Below, one piece after another: positions 28,769 to 38,394 of a DNA stretch of 64,000 nt; position 1 is the stretch's first letter; every line of letters starts with the position of its first letter. The stretch is from Microbulbifer aggregans (GTDB lineage Bacteria; Pseudomonadota; Gammaproteobacteria; Pseudomonadales; Cellvibrionaceae): assembly GCF_001750105.1 (NCBI RefSeq), contig NZ_CP014143.1:1851001-1915000 (forward strand), written 5' to 3'. The notes under the pieces were generated by a model that worked only from the letters and a program-made list of their open reading frames with translations, was not told the DNA's origin and made no database searches. The translations under genes were made by a program, and so were the position numbers.

Positions 28769-30865
28769 TTAGAACATCCGTGAGTAGGACAGGCTCAGGT
28801 TGCGGCCCAGGCCTTTGAAGTTGCGGGTGTCATTGCCGGCTGTCTGGGAGTAGTAAGTGAAATAATCCTCGTTGGTCAGGTTTTGGATGCCCAGTGCAAA
28901 CTCTCCTCCCAGGGCCTCCAGTTGGGCTGTCGCGTCGATGATCGCGTAACCGTCGAACTCTCTGGTGACGTCGCCGGCACTATTTTCGAAGTCACGATCG
29001 AGCAGCCAGTTGGCTTGCAGCCGGGTGCTCAGTGTGTTGGTCCAGTTACGCGACCAGCTCAGGTTGAAGCGGTTGGGGGCGATGTTGCGGCCGTCCAGGT
29101 CAGTATCCACCTTGCCATCGGCGTCCGAGTCATAGCGACCCTCGGTGTAGGCGTAGCGGGCTTCCAGGGTGTCGGTATCAGTGGCAAACCACTGTCCGCG
29201 CAGCTCCACGCCGTCGATTTCGGTCTGCTCGCGCGCGACGCTGTAGACGCCGTCTGCGCCGAGTGCCAGACGCTGGCCGAAATCGGAGTCGGATGTGTAG
29301 TAGGCCAGCTGGGCGGCTACTTTCTCACCGCTGAATTCAATACCGAATTCTTCGTTCTGGGTCAGGATGGGTTTCAGGTCGAGGAAGCTCTCCACATCCT
29401 GGCCTGGCTGGTTGATTCCGCGCAGTACCCGACCCACGTCGGGCATGGAGAAACCTTCGGAGTAGTTGGCATAAACCCTCCAGGCATTATTAATGGCGTA
29501 AGTTGCGCCGATATTGCCGAGTGTCTCGCTGAACTCAGGGTTACCGCCCTGCACGAACTGGCCGCCGTTGTAGGAGTAGAGGGTGGTGAAATCATCCACG
29601 TTCAGCTCGGAGATTTCGTGACGCACACCGGCGGTGACGGTCAGGCGGTCGATGCCGGTGAATTCCGCCTGAGCGTAGGGGGCGACGTTCTCGTACTGGG
29701 TGGCTGGCACCCAGGCGCGGCCGGTCTGCACCAGTTGCTGCCAGGTTTCATCCTCCAAGAGGTCGACGCCATAGGCAACGCTCACGGGGGCGCCGGCGAT
29801 CTGATCCTTGATCAGGGTGAGTTTCAGGCCGCGTTTTTCCGAATTGTTCTGGGATTGATCAAAGATTGCCTCGCCGAAGGCCGGGTCCTGGAAGGTGGCA
29901 AATGCCCCGCCGCCGTAGGTGCCCGCGAAATCCTGTGAGAACACCTGCGCGCGCAGCTTGTGACCGAGAACATCCTCGTTGGTGTACTGCAGGTTGATGG
30001 TGGTCACTTCGTTGGAAGGCGCCGTGCCCGGTACATTCTCTTCAATGGCGGTGGTGGGGATACCGGCATCGATATCACCGTCGACACTCAGCCAGTTGTT
30101 GTTGCCTTCAACCAGGTAGTGGTTGACGGTCAACTGCAGACGCTGGTCGTCCCAGCTGTAACCGGTCTTTACAAAGGTGTTGATGGAGTCGCTGTCCATG
30201 GTGTCGCCCTGGGTGTTATCGAAGCCGACGACTTCACCGTTGGCATCGTAACTGATGCCCGTATTGCGGTAGCTGACGCTGGCGAGCACATCAACGGCAT
30301 CGACTTTTCCGGTAAGGCTGTAGCTGCCGTTATAGCCGAGGGTATCGCCGGGCTCTTCAGGCTGCAGGACGGATTCAACCCGCAGGCTTTGCTGAAGCTC
30401 GTCGCTGGGGGCGCGGGTGATCAGGTTGATGATGCCGCCGGACGCGCCCATACCGTGGATGGCGTTGGCGCCGTGAATGACCTCAACCCTTTCCAGCATC
30501 AGCGGGTCGATGGTGTGGCCGTCGCGACCGCCGTTCCGCAGCGGGTTGGATTGCGGCACGCCATCAATCAGGTACAGCGGCTTGCGGCCGCGAAGGCTTT
30601 CACCGGAGCTGGTCATCTTCTGGCGGCTGGGCGAGAAGCTCGGGATCAGGTTGCCAAGAATGGTGGAAAGGTCGCTGGTGGCGGCCATCTGCTGGGACAG
30701 TTCTTCTTCGTCAATTAGCGTGACGGTATTGGGAATCGCATTCAGGGGCTTTTCAGTACGGCTGGCCGTGACCACGACTTCTTCCTCGATGCCTCGTTCC
30801 TGGGCGAGAGCTGTGAGTGGGGCGAGGGCGATGGCCAGCGCCAGAGAAGCTTTGCGAGTATCCAT
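28769..30865 (-). CDS. TonB-dependent siderophore-type receptor
   Basis: The protein has 698 residues. It has a signal peptide with cleavage near 'ALAQ', then a TonB-box-like 'EEVVVTASRTEK'. A plug domain (about 35-160) follows, with the family landmarks 'LYLIDGVPQSNP' and 'VEVIHGANAIHGMGASGGII'. The rest is a 22-strand-type barrel ending in '...LSLSYSRMF' with a C-terminal Phe. Such receptors import ferric siderophores or similar chelates across the outer membrane using TonB-ExbBD energy. A Fur box overlaps its promoter, so iron repression is expected. The substrate cannot be told from sequence. Confidence 0.93.
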   Translation of the reverse strand: MDTRKASLALAIALAPLTALAQERGIEEEVVVTASRTEKPLNAIPNTVTLIDEEELSQQMAATSDLSTILGNLIPSFSPSRQKMTSSGESLRGRKPLYLIDGVPQSNPLRNGGRDGHTIDPLMLERVEVIHGANAIHGMGASGGIINLITRAPSDELQQSLRVESVLQPEEPGDTLGYNGSYSLTGKVDAVDVLASVSYRNTGISYDANGEVVGFDNTQGDTMDSDSINTFVKTGYSWDDQRLQLTVNHYLVEGNNNWLSVDGDIDAGIPTTAIEENVPGTAPSNEVTTINLQYTNEDVLGHKLRAQVFSQDFAGTYGGGAFATFQDPAFGEAIFDQSQNNSEKRGLKLTLIKDQIAGAPVSVAYGVDLLEDETWQQLVQTGRAWVPATQYENVAPYAQAEFTGIDRLTVTAGVRHEISELNVDDFTTLYSYNGGQFVQGGNPEFSETLGNIGATYAINNAWRVYANYSEGFSMPDVGRVLRGINQPGQDVESFLDLKPILTQNEEFGIEFSGEKVAAQLAYYTSDSDFGQRLALGADGVYSVAREQTEIDGVELRGQWFATDTDTLEARYAYTEGRYDSDADGKVDTDLDGRNIAPNRFNLSWSRNWTNTLSTRLQANWLLDRDFENSAGDVTREFDGYAIIDATAQLEALGGEFALGIQNLTNEDYFTYYSQTAGNDTRNFKGLGRNLSLSYSRMF

Positions 30866-30945
30866 GGTGAATCCTGTTATCGGTTGTGTTGCGACTGGGC
30901 GCTTTTGGCCGGACGGAATCCGTCGCCCTGAACATGTGGGTGCGG

Positions 30946-30974
30946 ATAATATTGATTATGAGAATCGTTATCAA
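30946..30974 (-). promoter_or_regulatory. Sigma-70 promoter of the TonB receptor/PepSY operon
   Basis: Read on the minus strand, TTGATA (30969-30974), a 17-base spacer and TATTAT (30946-30951) form a near-consensus promoter about 80 bases before the receptor start. The Fur box covers the spacer and most of the -35 element. Confidence 0.8.
30954..30972. promoter_or_regulatory. Fur box
   Basis: The 19-base site GATTATGAGAATCGTTATC matches 16 of 19 positions of the classical Fur consensus (GATAATGATAATCATTATC). It lies inside the promoter of the receptor operon, where Fur-Fe binding would block RNA polymerase. Confidence 0.85.
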
Positions 30975-31119
30975 CAAGCTTTGGCGGATTCGGCGGACTT
31001 TTCGCTGGGTCGGTGGGTGAGATGCTGGGCGGGTAGATAGTCCGGGTGCTGCGCGGATTTGCTCCTATAATAAGAATCGGGTCGCGGGGGCCGATGTGTA
31101 ATCAAATGCCAAACACGGC

Positions 31120-31148
31120 TTGACTCAATCAGATCTGCCCCCTAGAAT
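31120..31148 (+). promoter_or_regulatory. Sigma-70 promoter of the second initiator tRNA / rimP-nusA operon
   Basis: TTGACT (31120-31125), a 17-base spacer and TAGAAT (31143-31148) form a strong promoter about 76 bases before the tRNA. The region from CCCTAGAAT to CCTCTT is identical to that before tRNA copy 1. Confidence 0.85.
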
Positions 31149-31224
31149 GCGCAGCCTCTTGAGCGGTTAGGCAACTGGCCGCAGGGGAGCGAAGGCAACC
31201 AGGCTTCGCTTTTCAGAGAGTTGA

Positions 31225-31301
<77 letters not shown>

Positions 31302-31338
31302 AATTCTGCATCTGCGTACAGGCGCAGGTGCGCGTTAG

Positions 31339-31360
31339 AAGCCCCTGTTAGGGGCTTTTT
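31339..31360 (+). terminator. Rho-independent terminator after tRNA-fMet copy 2
   Basis: AAGCCCC-TGTTA-GGGGCTT followed by TTT forms a 7-bp stem with a T-run, 38 bases after the tRNA. It probably ends most tRNA transcripts, with read-through into rimP, as known for metY-nusA in E. coli. Confidence 0.85.
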
Positions 31361-31468
31361 CGTATCTGCAGGATACGGTTTCCGAATGGGCCGGAAGTAG
31401 GCGCCGCGGTTTGTCATTCGGACCGTGGTGCGGGCTTCCCAGCCCATTTTTTGTTTGTGGTGACGGAA

Positions 31469-31930
31469 ATGACTAGTAAGCGCGAACAGCTGGAAGAGCT
31501 CCTGGGGCCCGTAGTGGCTTCGCTGGGTTGTGAGCTGTGGGGGATCGAATATCAGACCCACGGACGCAACGCGCTGCTGCGCATCTACATCGACGGCGAA
31601 GACGGCGTGACGGTGGAAGACTGCGAAAAGGTCAGCCGCCAGGCGAGCGCGGTGCTGGATGTGGAAGACCCTATCACCGGCAAGTACACCCTGGAGGTGT
31701 CATCGCCCGGTATGGATCGTCCCCTTTACCGCCTGGAGCAGTATCAGCGCTTTGTCGGTCACCAGATTGAAGTGCGCCTGCGCATGCCGCTGGAAGGGCA
31801 GCGCAAGTGGCGCGGCCTGCTCGCCGGTGTGGAAGGCGAGGAAGTGGTCCTGCGCATTGACGACGAAAACGAATACCTGTTGCCCATCGACAGCATCGAG
31901 CGGGCCAACATTATTCCCCAGTTCAAGTAA
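31469..31930 (+). CDS. rimP: Ribosome maturation factor RimP
   Basis: The protein has 153 residues. The ATG at 31469 is used because it gives the usual RimP length of about 150; in-frame GTGs at 31457 and 31460 are alternatives and no start has a strong ribosome site. RimP helps assemble the 30S subunit. The N-terminal domain shows '[20 protein letters not shown]' and later '[14 protein letters not shown]', the family signature. The C-terminal part is the small Sm-like barrel ('[17 protein letters not shown]'). It lies 59 bases before nusA, in the conserved order metY-rimP-nusA-infB. Confidence 0.95.
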   Translation: MTSKREQLEELLGPVVASLGCELWGIEYQTHGRNALLRIYIDGEDGVTVEDCEKVSRQASAVLDVEDPITGKYTLEVSSPGMDRPLYRLEQYQRFVGHQIEVRLRMPLEGQRKWRGLLAGVEGEEVVLRIDDENEYLLPIDSIERANIIPQFK

Positions 31931-31989
31931 CAGCCGGCGTAAGCGCGGTTGAAACAGCTTTTAGTAGCGTTTTTGAAAGAGGCAGCTGC

Positions 31990-33492
31990 ATGAACAAAGA
32001 GATCTTGCTGGTAGCCGAAGCGGTTTCCAACGAGAAGGGCGTTGACCAGGAAATTATTTTCCAGGCGATCGAGGCGGCTTTGGCAACAGCCACCAAGAAA
32101 CGCTACGACGAGGACTCCACTATTGAGGTGATCATCGATCGCCGCAGCGGTGACTACGAGACCTACCGCAGCTGGGAAGTTGTGGATGACGATACCCTGG
32201 CCGAACTGGGTACCCAGTTCACCCTCGAAGAGGCTCACGAGAAAGATACTGAGCTGAAGGCCGGCGACGTTTACCGCGAGCAGGTAGAAAACGTGGAGTT
32301 TGGCCGCATCGCCGCCCAGACCGCCAAGCAGGTCATCGTGCAGAAGGTTCGCGAAGCCGAGCGTGCCAAGGTGGTCGAGGAATACCGCGATCGCGTCGGC
32401 GATCTGGTGAGCGGAACCGTCAAGAAAGTGACCCGCGACTTTATCGCCGTGGATCTGGGCAATAACGCCGAGGCGCGCCTGCCCCGGGACCAGCTGGTTG
32501 GTCGCGAGATTTTCCGCATGGGTGACCGCGTGCGCGCCATCCTGCTGGAAATCCAGCCGGAGGCCCGCGGCCCGCAGCTGATGCTGAGCCGCTCCTGCCC
32601 GGAGATGCTGATCGAGCTGTTCCGCATTGAAGTGCCGGAAATTGCTGAAGAGGTTATCGAGATCAAGGGCGCAGCCCGCGATCCGGGTCTGCGCGCCAAG
32701 ATCGCCGTGACCACCAACGATGGCCGTATTGACCCGGTCGGTGCCTGTGTCGGTATGCGTGGTGCGCGCGTACAGGCGGTCTCCAACGAGCTGTCTGGCG
32801 AGCGTGTCGATATCGTTCTGTGGGACGACAACCCGGCACAGTTCGTCATCAACGCCATGGCTCCAGCCGAGATCGAGTCCATCGTCGTTGATGAAGATGC
32901 CGGTTCTATGGATGTTGCCGTGGCGGAAGAGAATCTCGCCATGGCCATCGGCCGCAGCGGCCAGAACGTGCGCCTGGCGTCCGAACTGACCCAGTGGCAG
33001 ATCAACGTGATGAGTGTCGAGGAGTGGCAGTCCAAACAGGAAGCCGAATCCAGCACCGTCATGGAAACCTTTATGGAGCGCCTGGACATCGACGAGGATG
33101 TGGCTGGCGTACTGGTGGATGAAGGCTTCACCACTCTTGAAGAAGTGGCCTACGTACCGCTGGAAGAAATGCTGGGCATTGAGGGCTTCGACGAGGAAAT
33201 CGCCGAAGAGCTCCGCGCCCGTGCCAAGGATGCCCTGTTGACCCAGGCGCTGGCCTCCGAGGAGCAGTTGGATGCCTCCGAACCGCAGGAAGACCTGCTG
33301 AATATGGAAGGGATGGATCGTCAGCTGGCCTACCAGCTGGCCAGCCGGGGTATCGCCTCCATGGAAGACCTCGCCGAGCAGGCGGTTGATGACCTGCTGG
33401 AAATCGACGGTGTCGACCAGGAGCGCGCTGCCGCGCTGATCATGAAAGCGCGCGAGCCCTGGTTCGCGGACGACGCCGGCGAACAGGCGTAA
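31990..33492 (+). CDS. nusA: Transcription termination/antitermination factor NusA
   Basis: The protein has 500 residues, the usual size for gammaproteobacterial NusA. Order of domains: N-terminal RNA-polymerase-binding domain (1-125), S1 domain (about 135-200, '[20 protein letters not shown]'), two KH domains (about 205-345, with '[18 protein letters not shown]' and '[16 protein letters not shown]'), and two acidic helix-hairpin-helix repeats at 360-495. It binds RNA polymerase and nascent RNA and controls pausing, termination and rRNA antitermination. It is followed by infB after 63 bases. Confidence 0.98.
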   Translation: MNKEILLVAEAVSNEKGVDQEIIFQAIEAALATATKKRYDEDSTIEVIIDRRSGDYETYRSWEVVDDDTLAELGTQFTLEEAHEKDTELKAGDVYREQVENVEFGRIAAQTAKQVIVQKVREAERAKVVEEYRDRVGDLVSGTVKKVTRDFIAVDLGNNAEARLPRDQLVGREIFRMGDRVRAILLEIQPEARGPQLMLSRSCPEMLIELFRIEVPEIAEEVIEIKGAARDPGLRAKIAVTTNDGRIDPVGACVGMRGARVQAVSNELSGERVDIVLWDDNPAQFVINAMAPAEIESIVVDEDAGSMDVAVAEENLAMAIGRSGQNVRLASELTQWQINVMSVEEWQSKQEAESSTVMETFMERLDIDEDVAGVLVDEGFTTLEEVAYVPLEEMLGIEGFDEEIAEELRARAKDALLTQALASEEQLDASEPQEDLLNMEGMDRQLAYQLASRGIASMEDLAEQAVDDLLEIDGVDQERAAALIMKAREPWFADDAGEQA

Positions 33493-33555
33493 GCGCAGAG
33501 ATGCGCCAATGAAATAGATAAATCCCCTCCGCTCAAGTGACTTTTAGGAGAGAGA

Positions 33556-36309
33556 ATGGCCGAAGTAACAGTTAGCGAACTCGCCAAATCGGTTGGTGCC
33601 ACCGAAGAACGTCTGCTCAAGCAGATGAAGGAAGCGGGTTTGCCCCATACCTCTGCAGATGCGGTGGTGTCGGACGAAGAGAAACAGGTCCTGCTCAACT
33701 TCCTGAAAAGCAGTCACGGGGAGAAGAGCGCTGCTCCGCGTAAGATTACCCTGAAGCGCAAGACCACCACCACGCTGAAAACCGGCTCTGGCACCGGCCG
33801 TAAAACCGTGAATGTGGAAGTGCGCAAGAAGCGGACTTACGTCAAGCGCCCGGAATCAGAAGGCGAGGCGGAAGCCGTTGCGCCTGAGCCCACTCAGGCG
33901 GAGCTGGATCGCGTCCAGGCCGAGCTGGAGCAAGCCCGCGCCGAACAAGCTGAGGCCGAGCGTGCTCGTGCCGAAGCCGAAGCGAAGGCTGCACAAGAGG
34001 AAGCTGAAGCCAAGGCTGCAGCTGAGGCCGCCAAACAGGCTGAGGAAGCGGCAGCAGCGGAGACTGAAGCACCCGCTGAAAAGGCCGAAACAGCCGGCGA
34101 GCAGGAGAAGCCTGCGGCTCCGGTCCGCTCCACTTACGTCGACGATATCGAGGCGATGCGTATTGCCGCCATGGAGCGTCGCAAGAAGCAGGTCGAGGAA
34201 GAGGCCAAAGAGCTCGAAGAGAAGAAGGCTCGCCTGGAAGAAGAGCGTAAGCGCGCCGAAGAAGAGCGTGAGGCAAAGGCGAAGAAAGCCGCTGCCGAGA
34301 AGCCGTCACTGCGTCGCAAGATGGAAACTGTTTCCGTTCCCGCCACAAAGGACGAGGACGAGGAGCCCCGCAAGCGTCGCGGACGCAAGGCGCCCAAAGG
34401 CGGACCCAAGAAGTCCAGCAAGACCGCGCTCTACGAGCAGGCTCTGGAGGCCTTTGAGGACGACGAGGCTGAAAAACGCAGCACGCGTTCCCTGTCCCGT
34501 CCTACGCTGAAAATCAAGAACACACACGGCTTCAAGAGGCCGACAGGAAAGCAGGTGTACGAAGTACAGATAGGCGAAACCATCACCGTAGGCGATCTGG
34601 CCAAGCAGTTGAATATGAAGGCCGGTGAGCTGATCAAGCGCCTGATGAAAATGGGCGAGATGGTCACTATCAACCAGGCTATCGATCGCGACACCGCGAC
34701 TTTGATCGTCGAAGAGCTGGGCCATAAAGTGGTCATGCGCTCCGAAAACGAGCTTGAAGAGAGCCTGGTGGCTGAAGTTTCCCAGGCCAAGGGTGAAGAG
34801 GTTGGCCGTGCGCCGGTAGTGACCGTGATGGGTCACGTTGACCACGGTAAGACGTCACTGCTGGACTACATCCGCGAGACCAAGGTGGCTTCCGGTGAAG
34901 CCGGTGGCATCACCCAGCACATCGGTGCCTATCGGGTGAAGACCAGCCAGGGTGAGGTTGCCTTCCTGGATACTCCCGGACACGCGGCGTTTACCGCCAT
35001 GCGCGCCCGTGGTGCCCAGGCTACCGATGTGGTCATTCTGGTGGTGGCTGCCGATGACGGCGTGATGCCGCAGACCGAAGAAGCCATCCAGCACGCCAAG
35101 GCGGCGGGCGTGCCGCTGGTTGTCGCAATCAACAAGTGTGACAAAGAAGCGGCTGACCCGGATCGGGTGAAGAACGAACTGGCTGCCAAGGACGTGATCC
35201 CGGAAGACTGGGGCGGTGATACCCAGTTTATCGAGGTGTCCGCACACACCGGTCAGGGCATCGACGACCTGCTGGAAGCGGTTTCCCTGCAGGCGGAAAT
35301 GCTCGAGCTCAAGGCCGAGGTCGGTGTTCCGGCCCGCGGCGTAGTGATCGAATCCCGTCTGGAGAAGGGCCGCGGTGTGGTCGCGACCCTGCTGGTACAG
35401 AGCGGCGAGCTGAAGCGCGGTGATATCGTGCTGGCCGGCCAGAGCTATGGTCGCGTTCGCGCCATGACCAACGAGCTGGGCCAGAGCGTCAAGGAGGCCG
35501 GCCCGTCTACTCCGGTTGAGCTGCTGGGTCTGGACTCCACGCCCAATGCCGGTGACGACTTTATGGTCGTGGCCGATGAGCGTAAGGCCCGTGAAGTGGC
35601 CGAGCAGCGTGCCGAGAAGGAGCGCCGTGAGCGCATGCAGCGCCAGCAGGCCGCCAAGCTCGAGAACATGTTTGCTGACATGGAAGCGGGCGAGCGCAAG
35701 GTACTGCCAGTGGTCATCAAGGCCGACGTACGCGGTTCCCTGGAAGCGATCCTGTCCGCACTGGCGGATATCGGTAACGAAGAAGTATCGGTCAACGTGG
35801 TGTCCAGCGGTGTCGGCGGTATCGCCGAAAACGACATCAACCTGGCCCTGACCTCCGGTGCTATCGTCATCGGTTTCAACACCCGTGCCGATGTGGCAGC
35901 GCGCAAGCTGGCAGAAACCGAGAGCGTGGAGATCCGCTACTACAGCGTGATCTACAACCTGCTGGACGAAGTAAAGCAGGCGCTGTCCGGTATGCTGGAG
36001 CCGGAAGTCCGCGAGGAGATCGTCGGTATCGCCGAAGTGCGCGACGTGTTCCGCTCGCCGAAGTTTGGCGCCATCGCCGGCTGTATGGTTACCGAGGGTA
36101 CCGTCCACCGCAACAAGCCGATCCGTGTACTGCGCGACAACGTGGTGATCTACCAGGGCGAGCTGGAATCCCTGCGTCGCTTTAAGGATGACGTACAGGA
36201 AGTCCGCAACGGCATGGAGTGTGGTATTGGCGTTAAGGACTACAACGACGTCAAGCCCGGTGACCAGATTGAGGTCTACGATATCGTCAAGGTTGCCCGC
36301 GAACTCTAA
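33556..36309 (+). CDS. infB: Translation initiation factor IF-2
   Basis: The protein has 917 residues. An N-terminal IF2N helical domain (1-50) is followed by a long, highly charged Ala/Glu/Lys/Arg linker (about 95-300) and a second IF2N copy (about 335-390). The GTPase domain begins near residue 418, with G1 'GHVDHGKT' at about 426, then 'DTPGHAAF' (G3) and 'NKCD' (G4). Domains II-IV follow, ending in the fMet-tRNA-binding barrel. IF-2 delivers initiator tRNA to the 30S subunit, which fits its operon with metY and rbfA. The start has AGGAG at 33547-33551. An internal in-frame start for a shorter isoform is possible but not evident. Confidence 0.98.
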   Translation: MAEVTVSELAKSVGATEERLLKQMKEAGLPHTSADAVVSDEEKQVLLNFLKSSHGEKSAAPRKITLKRKTTTTLKTGSGTGRKTVNVEVRKKRTYVKRPESEGEAEAVAPEPTQAELDRVQAELEQARAEQAEAERARAEAEAKAAQEEAEAKAAAEAAKQAEEAAAAETEAPAEKAETAGEQEKPAAPVRSTYVDDIEAMRIAAMERRKKQVEEEAKELEEKKARLEEERKRAEEEREAKAKKAAAEKPSLRRKMETVSVPATKDEDEEPRKRRGRKAPKGGPKKSSKTALYEQALEAFEDDEAEKRSTRSLSRPTLKIKNTHGFKRPTGKQVYEVQIGETITVGDLAKQLNMKAGELIKRLMKMGEMVTINQAIDRDTATLIVEELGHKVVMRSENELEESLVAEVSQAKGEEVGRAPVVTVMGHVDHGKTSLLDYIRETKVASGEAGGITQHIGAYRVKTSQGEVAFLDTPGHAAFTAMRARGAQATDVVILVVAADDGVMPQTEEAIQHAKAAGVPLVVAINKCDKEAADPDRVKNELAAKDVIPEDWGGDTQFIEVSAHTGQGIDDLLEAVSLQAEMLELKAEVGVPARGVVIESRLEKGRGVVATLLVQSGELKRGDIVLAGQSYGRVRAMTNELGQSVKEAGPSTPVELLGLDSTPNAGDDFMVVADERKAREVAEQRAEKERRERMQRQQAAKLENMFADMEAGERKVLPVVIKADVRGSLEAILSALADIGNEEVSVNVVSSGVGGIAENDINLALTSGAIVIGFNTRADVAARKLAETESVEIRYYSVIYNLLDEVKQALSGMLEPEVREEIVGIAEVRDVFRSPKFGAIAGCMVTEGTVHRNKPIRVLRDNVVIYQGELESLRRFKDDVQEVRNGMECGIGVKDYNDVKPGDQIEVYDIVKVAREL

Positions 36310-36385
36310 ACTCGGGTCAACAATCGTCGCGCTGCGGTCACTGGCCGCGGCGCGATTGCAAGCCGCCATTGGAAATAGGTAACAG

Positions 36386-36784
36386 ATGGCAAGAGAATTC
36401 CACCGTGCCGACCGTGTAGCCGATGCGATGCGCCGTGAACTGGCTCAGCTGATCCAGATGGAAGTGCGCGATCCGCGTGTCGGCATGGTCAACGTCAACG
36501 ACGTGGAAGTCAGCCGTGATCTGACTTCGGCCAAGGTCTTTGTGACCCTTGTCGGTGAAGACGACCCGGCCAAGATCAACACTTCCATGGAAGTGCTCAA
36601 TCGTGCCGCAGGCTTCCTGCGCAGCCAGTTGGCTCGCGTCATTCAGATGCGCAGCGTGCCCCGTCTGCAGTTCCGCTATGACGAGACTTCCGTACGCGGC
36701 CAGCAGTTGTCGGCGCTGATCGACAAGGCGGTCAAGGCCGATCGCTCCCACCAATCCAGCGACGACGGCGACGACAAAGAGTAA
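36386..36784 (+). CDS. rbfA: 30S ribosome-binding factor RbfA
   Basis: The protein has 132 residues, the usual length. It shows the RbfA core: 'FHRADRVADAMRRELAQLI', 'VRDPRVGMVNVNDVEVSRDL' and 'LRSQLARVIQMRSVPRLQF', a type-II KH fold. It acts in late maturation of the 16S rRNA 5' end and in cold adaptation. The C-terminal tail is short and acidic. truB starts two bases after its stop. Confidence 0.97.
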   Translation: MAREFHRADRVADAMRRELAQLIQMEVRDPRVGMVNVNDVEVSRDLTSAKVFVTLVGEDDPAKINTSMEVLNRAAGFLRSQLARVIQMRSVPRLQFRYDETSVRGQQLSALIDKAVKADRSHQSSDDGDDKE

Positions 36785-36786
36785 GC

Positions 36787-37728
36787 ATGGGCCGCAGACC
36801 TAAATGGGGCCGGCCGGTGAACGGGGTATTGTTGCTGAACAAGCCCACCGGTATCACCGCCAACGACGCCCTCCAGAAAGCCAAAAGACTGTTTTTCGCC
36901 AACCGCGCTGGCCATACCGGCGCGCTGGATCCCCTTGCCACCGGCGTACTGCCGATCTGTTTTGGTGAGGCGACCAAGTTCTCCCAGTACCTGCTGGATG
37001 CCGACAAGCGCTATCGCAGTACCTTCTGTTTCGGCATGGCCACCGACAGTGGCGATGCCGATGGCAATGTCATCTCTACCAAAGATGCCTCGGGTCTGAC
37101 CGAAGAGGCGGTGCGCGAGGCCATGGCCCCGTTCCGCGGCAAGATCAGCCAGGTGCCGTCCATGTACTCCGCCCTCAAGCACAAGGGTCAGCCGCTGTAC
37201 AAGCTGGCTCGCCAGGGCGTCGAAGTGGAGCGCCAGGCCCGTGAAGTTGAGATCTTCGAATACGAGCTGCTCAGTTTTACTCCGGGCCGCCAGCCGCGGG
37301 CCGAAGTGGAGATTCACTGCACCAAGGGCACTTATGTGCGCAGTCTCGCTGAGGATCTGGGCGCCGCACTGGGCGTTGGTGCCTATGTGGAGAAGCTGCA
37401 TCGCAGTGCTGCCGGTCCTTTCCGGGAAGAGGATGCCGTGACTCTGGACGAGCTGGCCGAGGAGCGGGGAGAGGGCAGAGCGGAGGAGCTCGATCACTAC
37501 CTGCTGCCGATGGATGCCCCGGCTTCCGGTCTGCCGAAAATGACCCTGCCGGAAGACTCCGGTTACTATGTGCGTCAGGGGCAGCCGGTGATGGATTTGC
37601 AGGTCTACCGTATCGGCCAAGAAGGTGATATGGTGCGCCTCTTCCTGGAAAGTGGTGAATTTCTGGGCGTAGGTGAAATTACTGATGACGGGCGGGTCGC
37701 CCCGCGACGTCTGGTAAGCGGCAACTAG
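36787..37728 (+). CDS. truB: tRNA pseudouridine(55) synthase TruB
   Basis: The protein has 313 residues. The catalytic motif '[16 protein letters not shown]' holds the active-site Asp (about residue 43), and '[16 protein letters not shown]' is also family-typical. A C-terminal PUA-like domain covers about 245-310. TruB makes pseudouridine 55 in the T-loop of most tRNAs. Its neighbours rbfA and rpsO give the classic order. A leader of 128 bases separates it from rpsO. Confidence 0.98.
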   Translation: MGRRPKWGRPVNGVLLLNKPTGITANDALQKAKRLFFANRAGHTGALDPLATGVLPICFGEATKFSQYLLDADKRYRSTFCFGMATDSGDADGNVISTKDASGLTEEAVREAMAPFRGKISQVPSMYSALKHKGQPLYKLARQGVEVERQAREVEIFEYELLSFTPGRQPRAEVEIHCTKGTYVRSLAEDLGAALGVGAYVEKLHRSAAGPFREEDAVTLDELAEERGEGRAEELDHYLLPMDAPASGLPKMTLPEDSGYYVRQGQPVMDLQVYRIGQEGDMVRLFLESGEFLGVGEITDDGRVAPRRLVSGN

Positions 37729-37856
37729 TTACGCGAGGCCGAATCGGTCACGTGTACTGGGAGCCAACGCGGGATTCCCGCAAAGCGACTAGCTGGTCTG
37801 TAAATATGCACGGGCCAGCCGAATCTTCTAAGCATATTACGACGAGGTATTTCGTT

Positions 37857-38126
37857 ATGGCACTGACTGCAAATGAAAAAGCAGCCATCCTGAAAGAGCA
37901 CGGCCAGTCTGAAGGTGATACCGGTTCTCCGGAAGTTCAGGTAGCCCTGCTGACTGCCAACATCAACAAGCTGCAGAGCCACTTCTCTGCACACAAGCAG
38001 GATCACCACTCCCGTCGTGGTCTGATCCGCATGGTAAACCAGCGTCGCAAGCTGCTGGACTACCTGAAGAAAAAGGATCTGAACCGTTACGCACAGCTGA
38101 TCGCCAAGCTCGGCCTGCGTCGCTAA
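37857..38126 (+). CDS. rpsO: 30S ribosomal protein S15
   Basis: The 89-residue length and the sequence match bacterial S15 exactly in layout: '[19 protein letters not shown]', '[19 protein letters not shown]' and '[19 protein letters not shown]'. The ATG at 37857 is chosen because GAGG at 37844-37847 lies nine bases upstream; longer readings add residues no S15 has. S15 binds the central domain of 16S rRNA early in assembly. In E. coli it represses its own mRNA through a pseudoknot near the start; the 128-base leader here could serve likewise, but that was not shown. Confidence 0.98.
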   Translation: MALTANEKAAILKEHGQSEGDTGSPEVQVALLTANINKLQSHFSAHKQDHHSRRGLIRMVNQRRKLLDYLKKKDLNRYAQLIAKLGLRR

Positions 38127-38133
38127 GACTCCT

Positions 38134-38160
38134 GAATGCCCGCCTCTGGCGGGCATTCTT
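38134..38160 (+). terminator. Terminator after rpsO
   Basis: An 11-bp perfect stem (GAATGCCCGCC/GGCGGGCATTC) with a TCT loop starts eight bases after the stop and is followed by TTCTAATT. In E. coli a similar hairpin separates rpsO from pnp and allows partial read-through. Confidence 0.85.
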
Positions 38161-38171
38161 CTAATTGCTTT

Positions 38172-38251
38172 CTGGAAAGTGATGGGCTCGCTGCGTCGGA
38201 TGTTGTGAACAGAGGCCGGGCAGCGGCAGAAGTCAAACCATCCCTTTCCAG
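38172..38251 (+). promoter_or_regulatory. Long imperfect stem in the pnp leader (candidate RNase III autoregulation site)
   Basis: Bases 38172-38185 (CTGGAAAGTGATGG) pair with 38238-38251 (CCATCCCTTTCCAG), with one internal mismatch region, to form a long-range stem enclosing about 50 structured bases. In E. coli a leader stem cut by RNase III lets PNPase repress its own mRNA; this structure is in the same place. Function is inferred. Confidence 0.5.
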
Positions 38252-38394
38252 TGCAATGCCGGCGCCTGCCGGCTCCAGCGTCATTGTGCGCTGGCCCTCG
38301 GGTCTGTTGATCAAAGATGTACAAACATACCCGCGGGAAAACTGTAGGGGTTGCTGGAATGGGCCAGTAACCGTGAGGAAATAGGAAAAAACTA

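Noticed and set aside
34855..36369. Minus-strand frame opposite infB (504 codons)
   Set aside because: Shadow of infB. It has low complexity and no domain.
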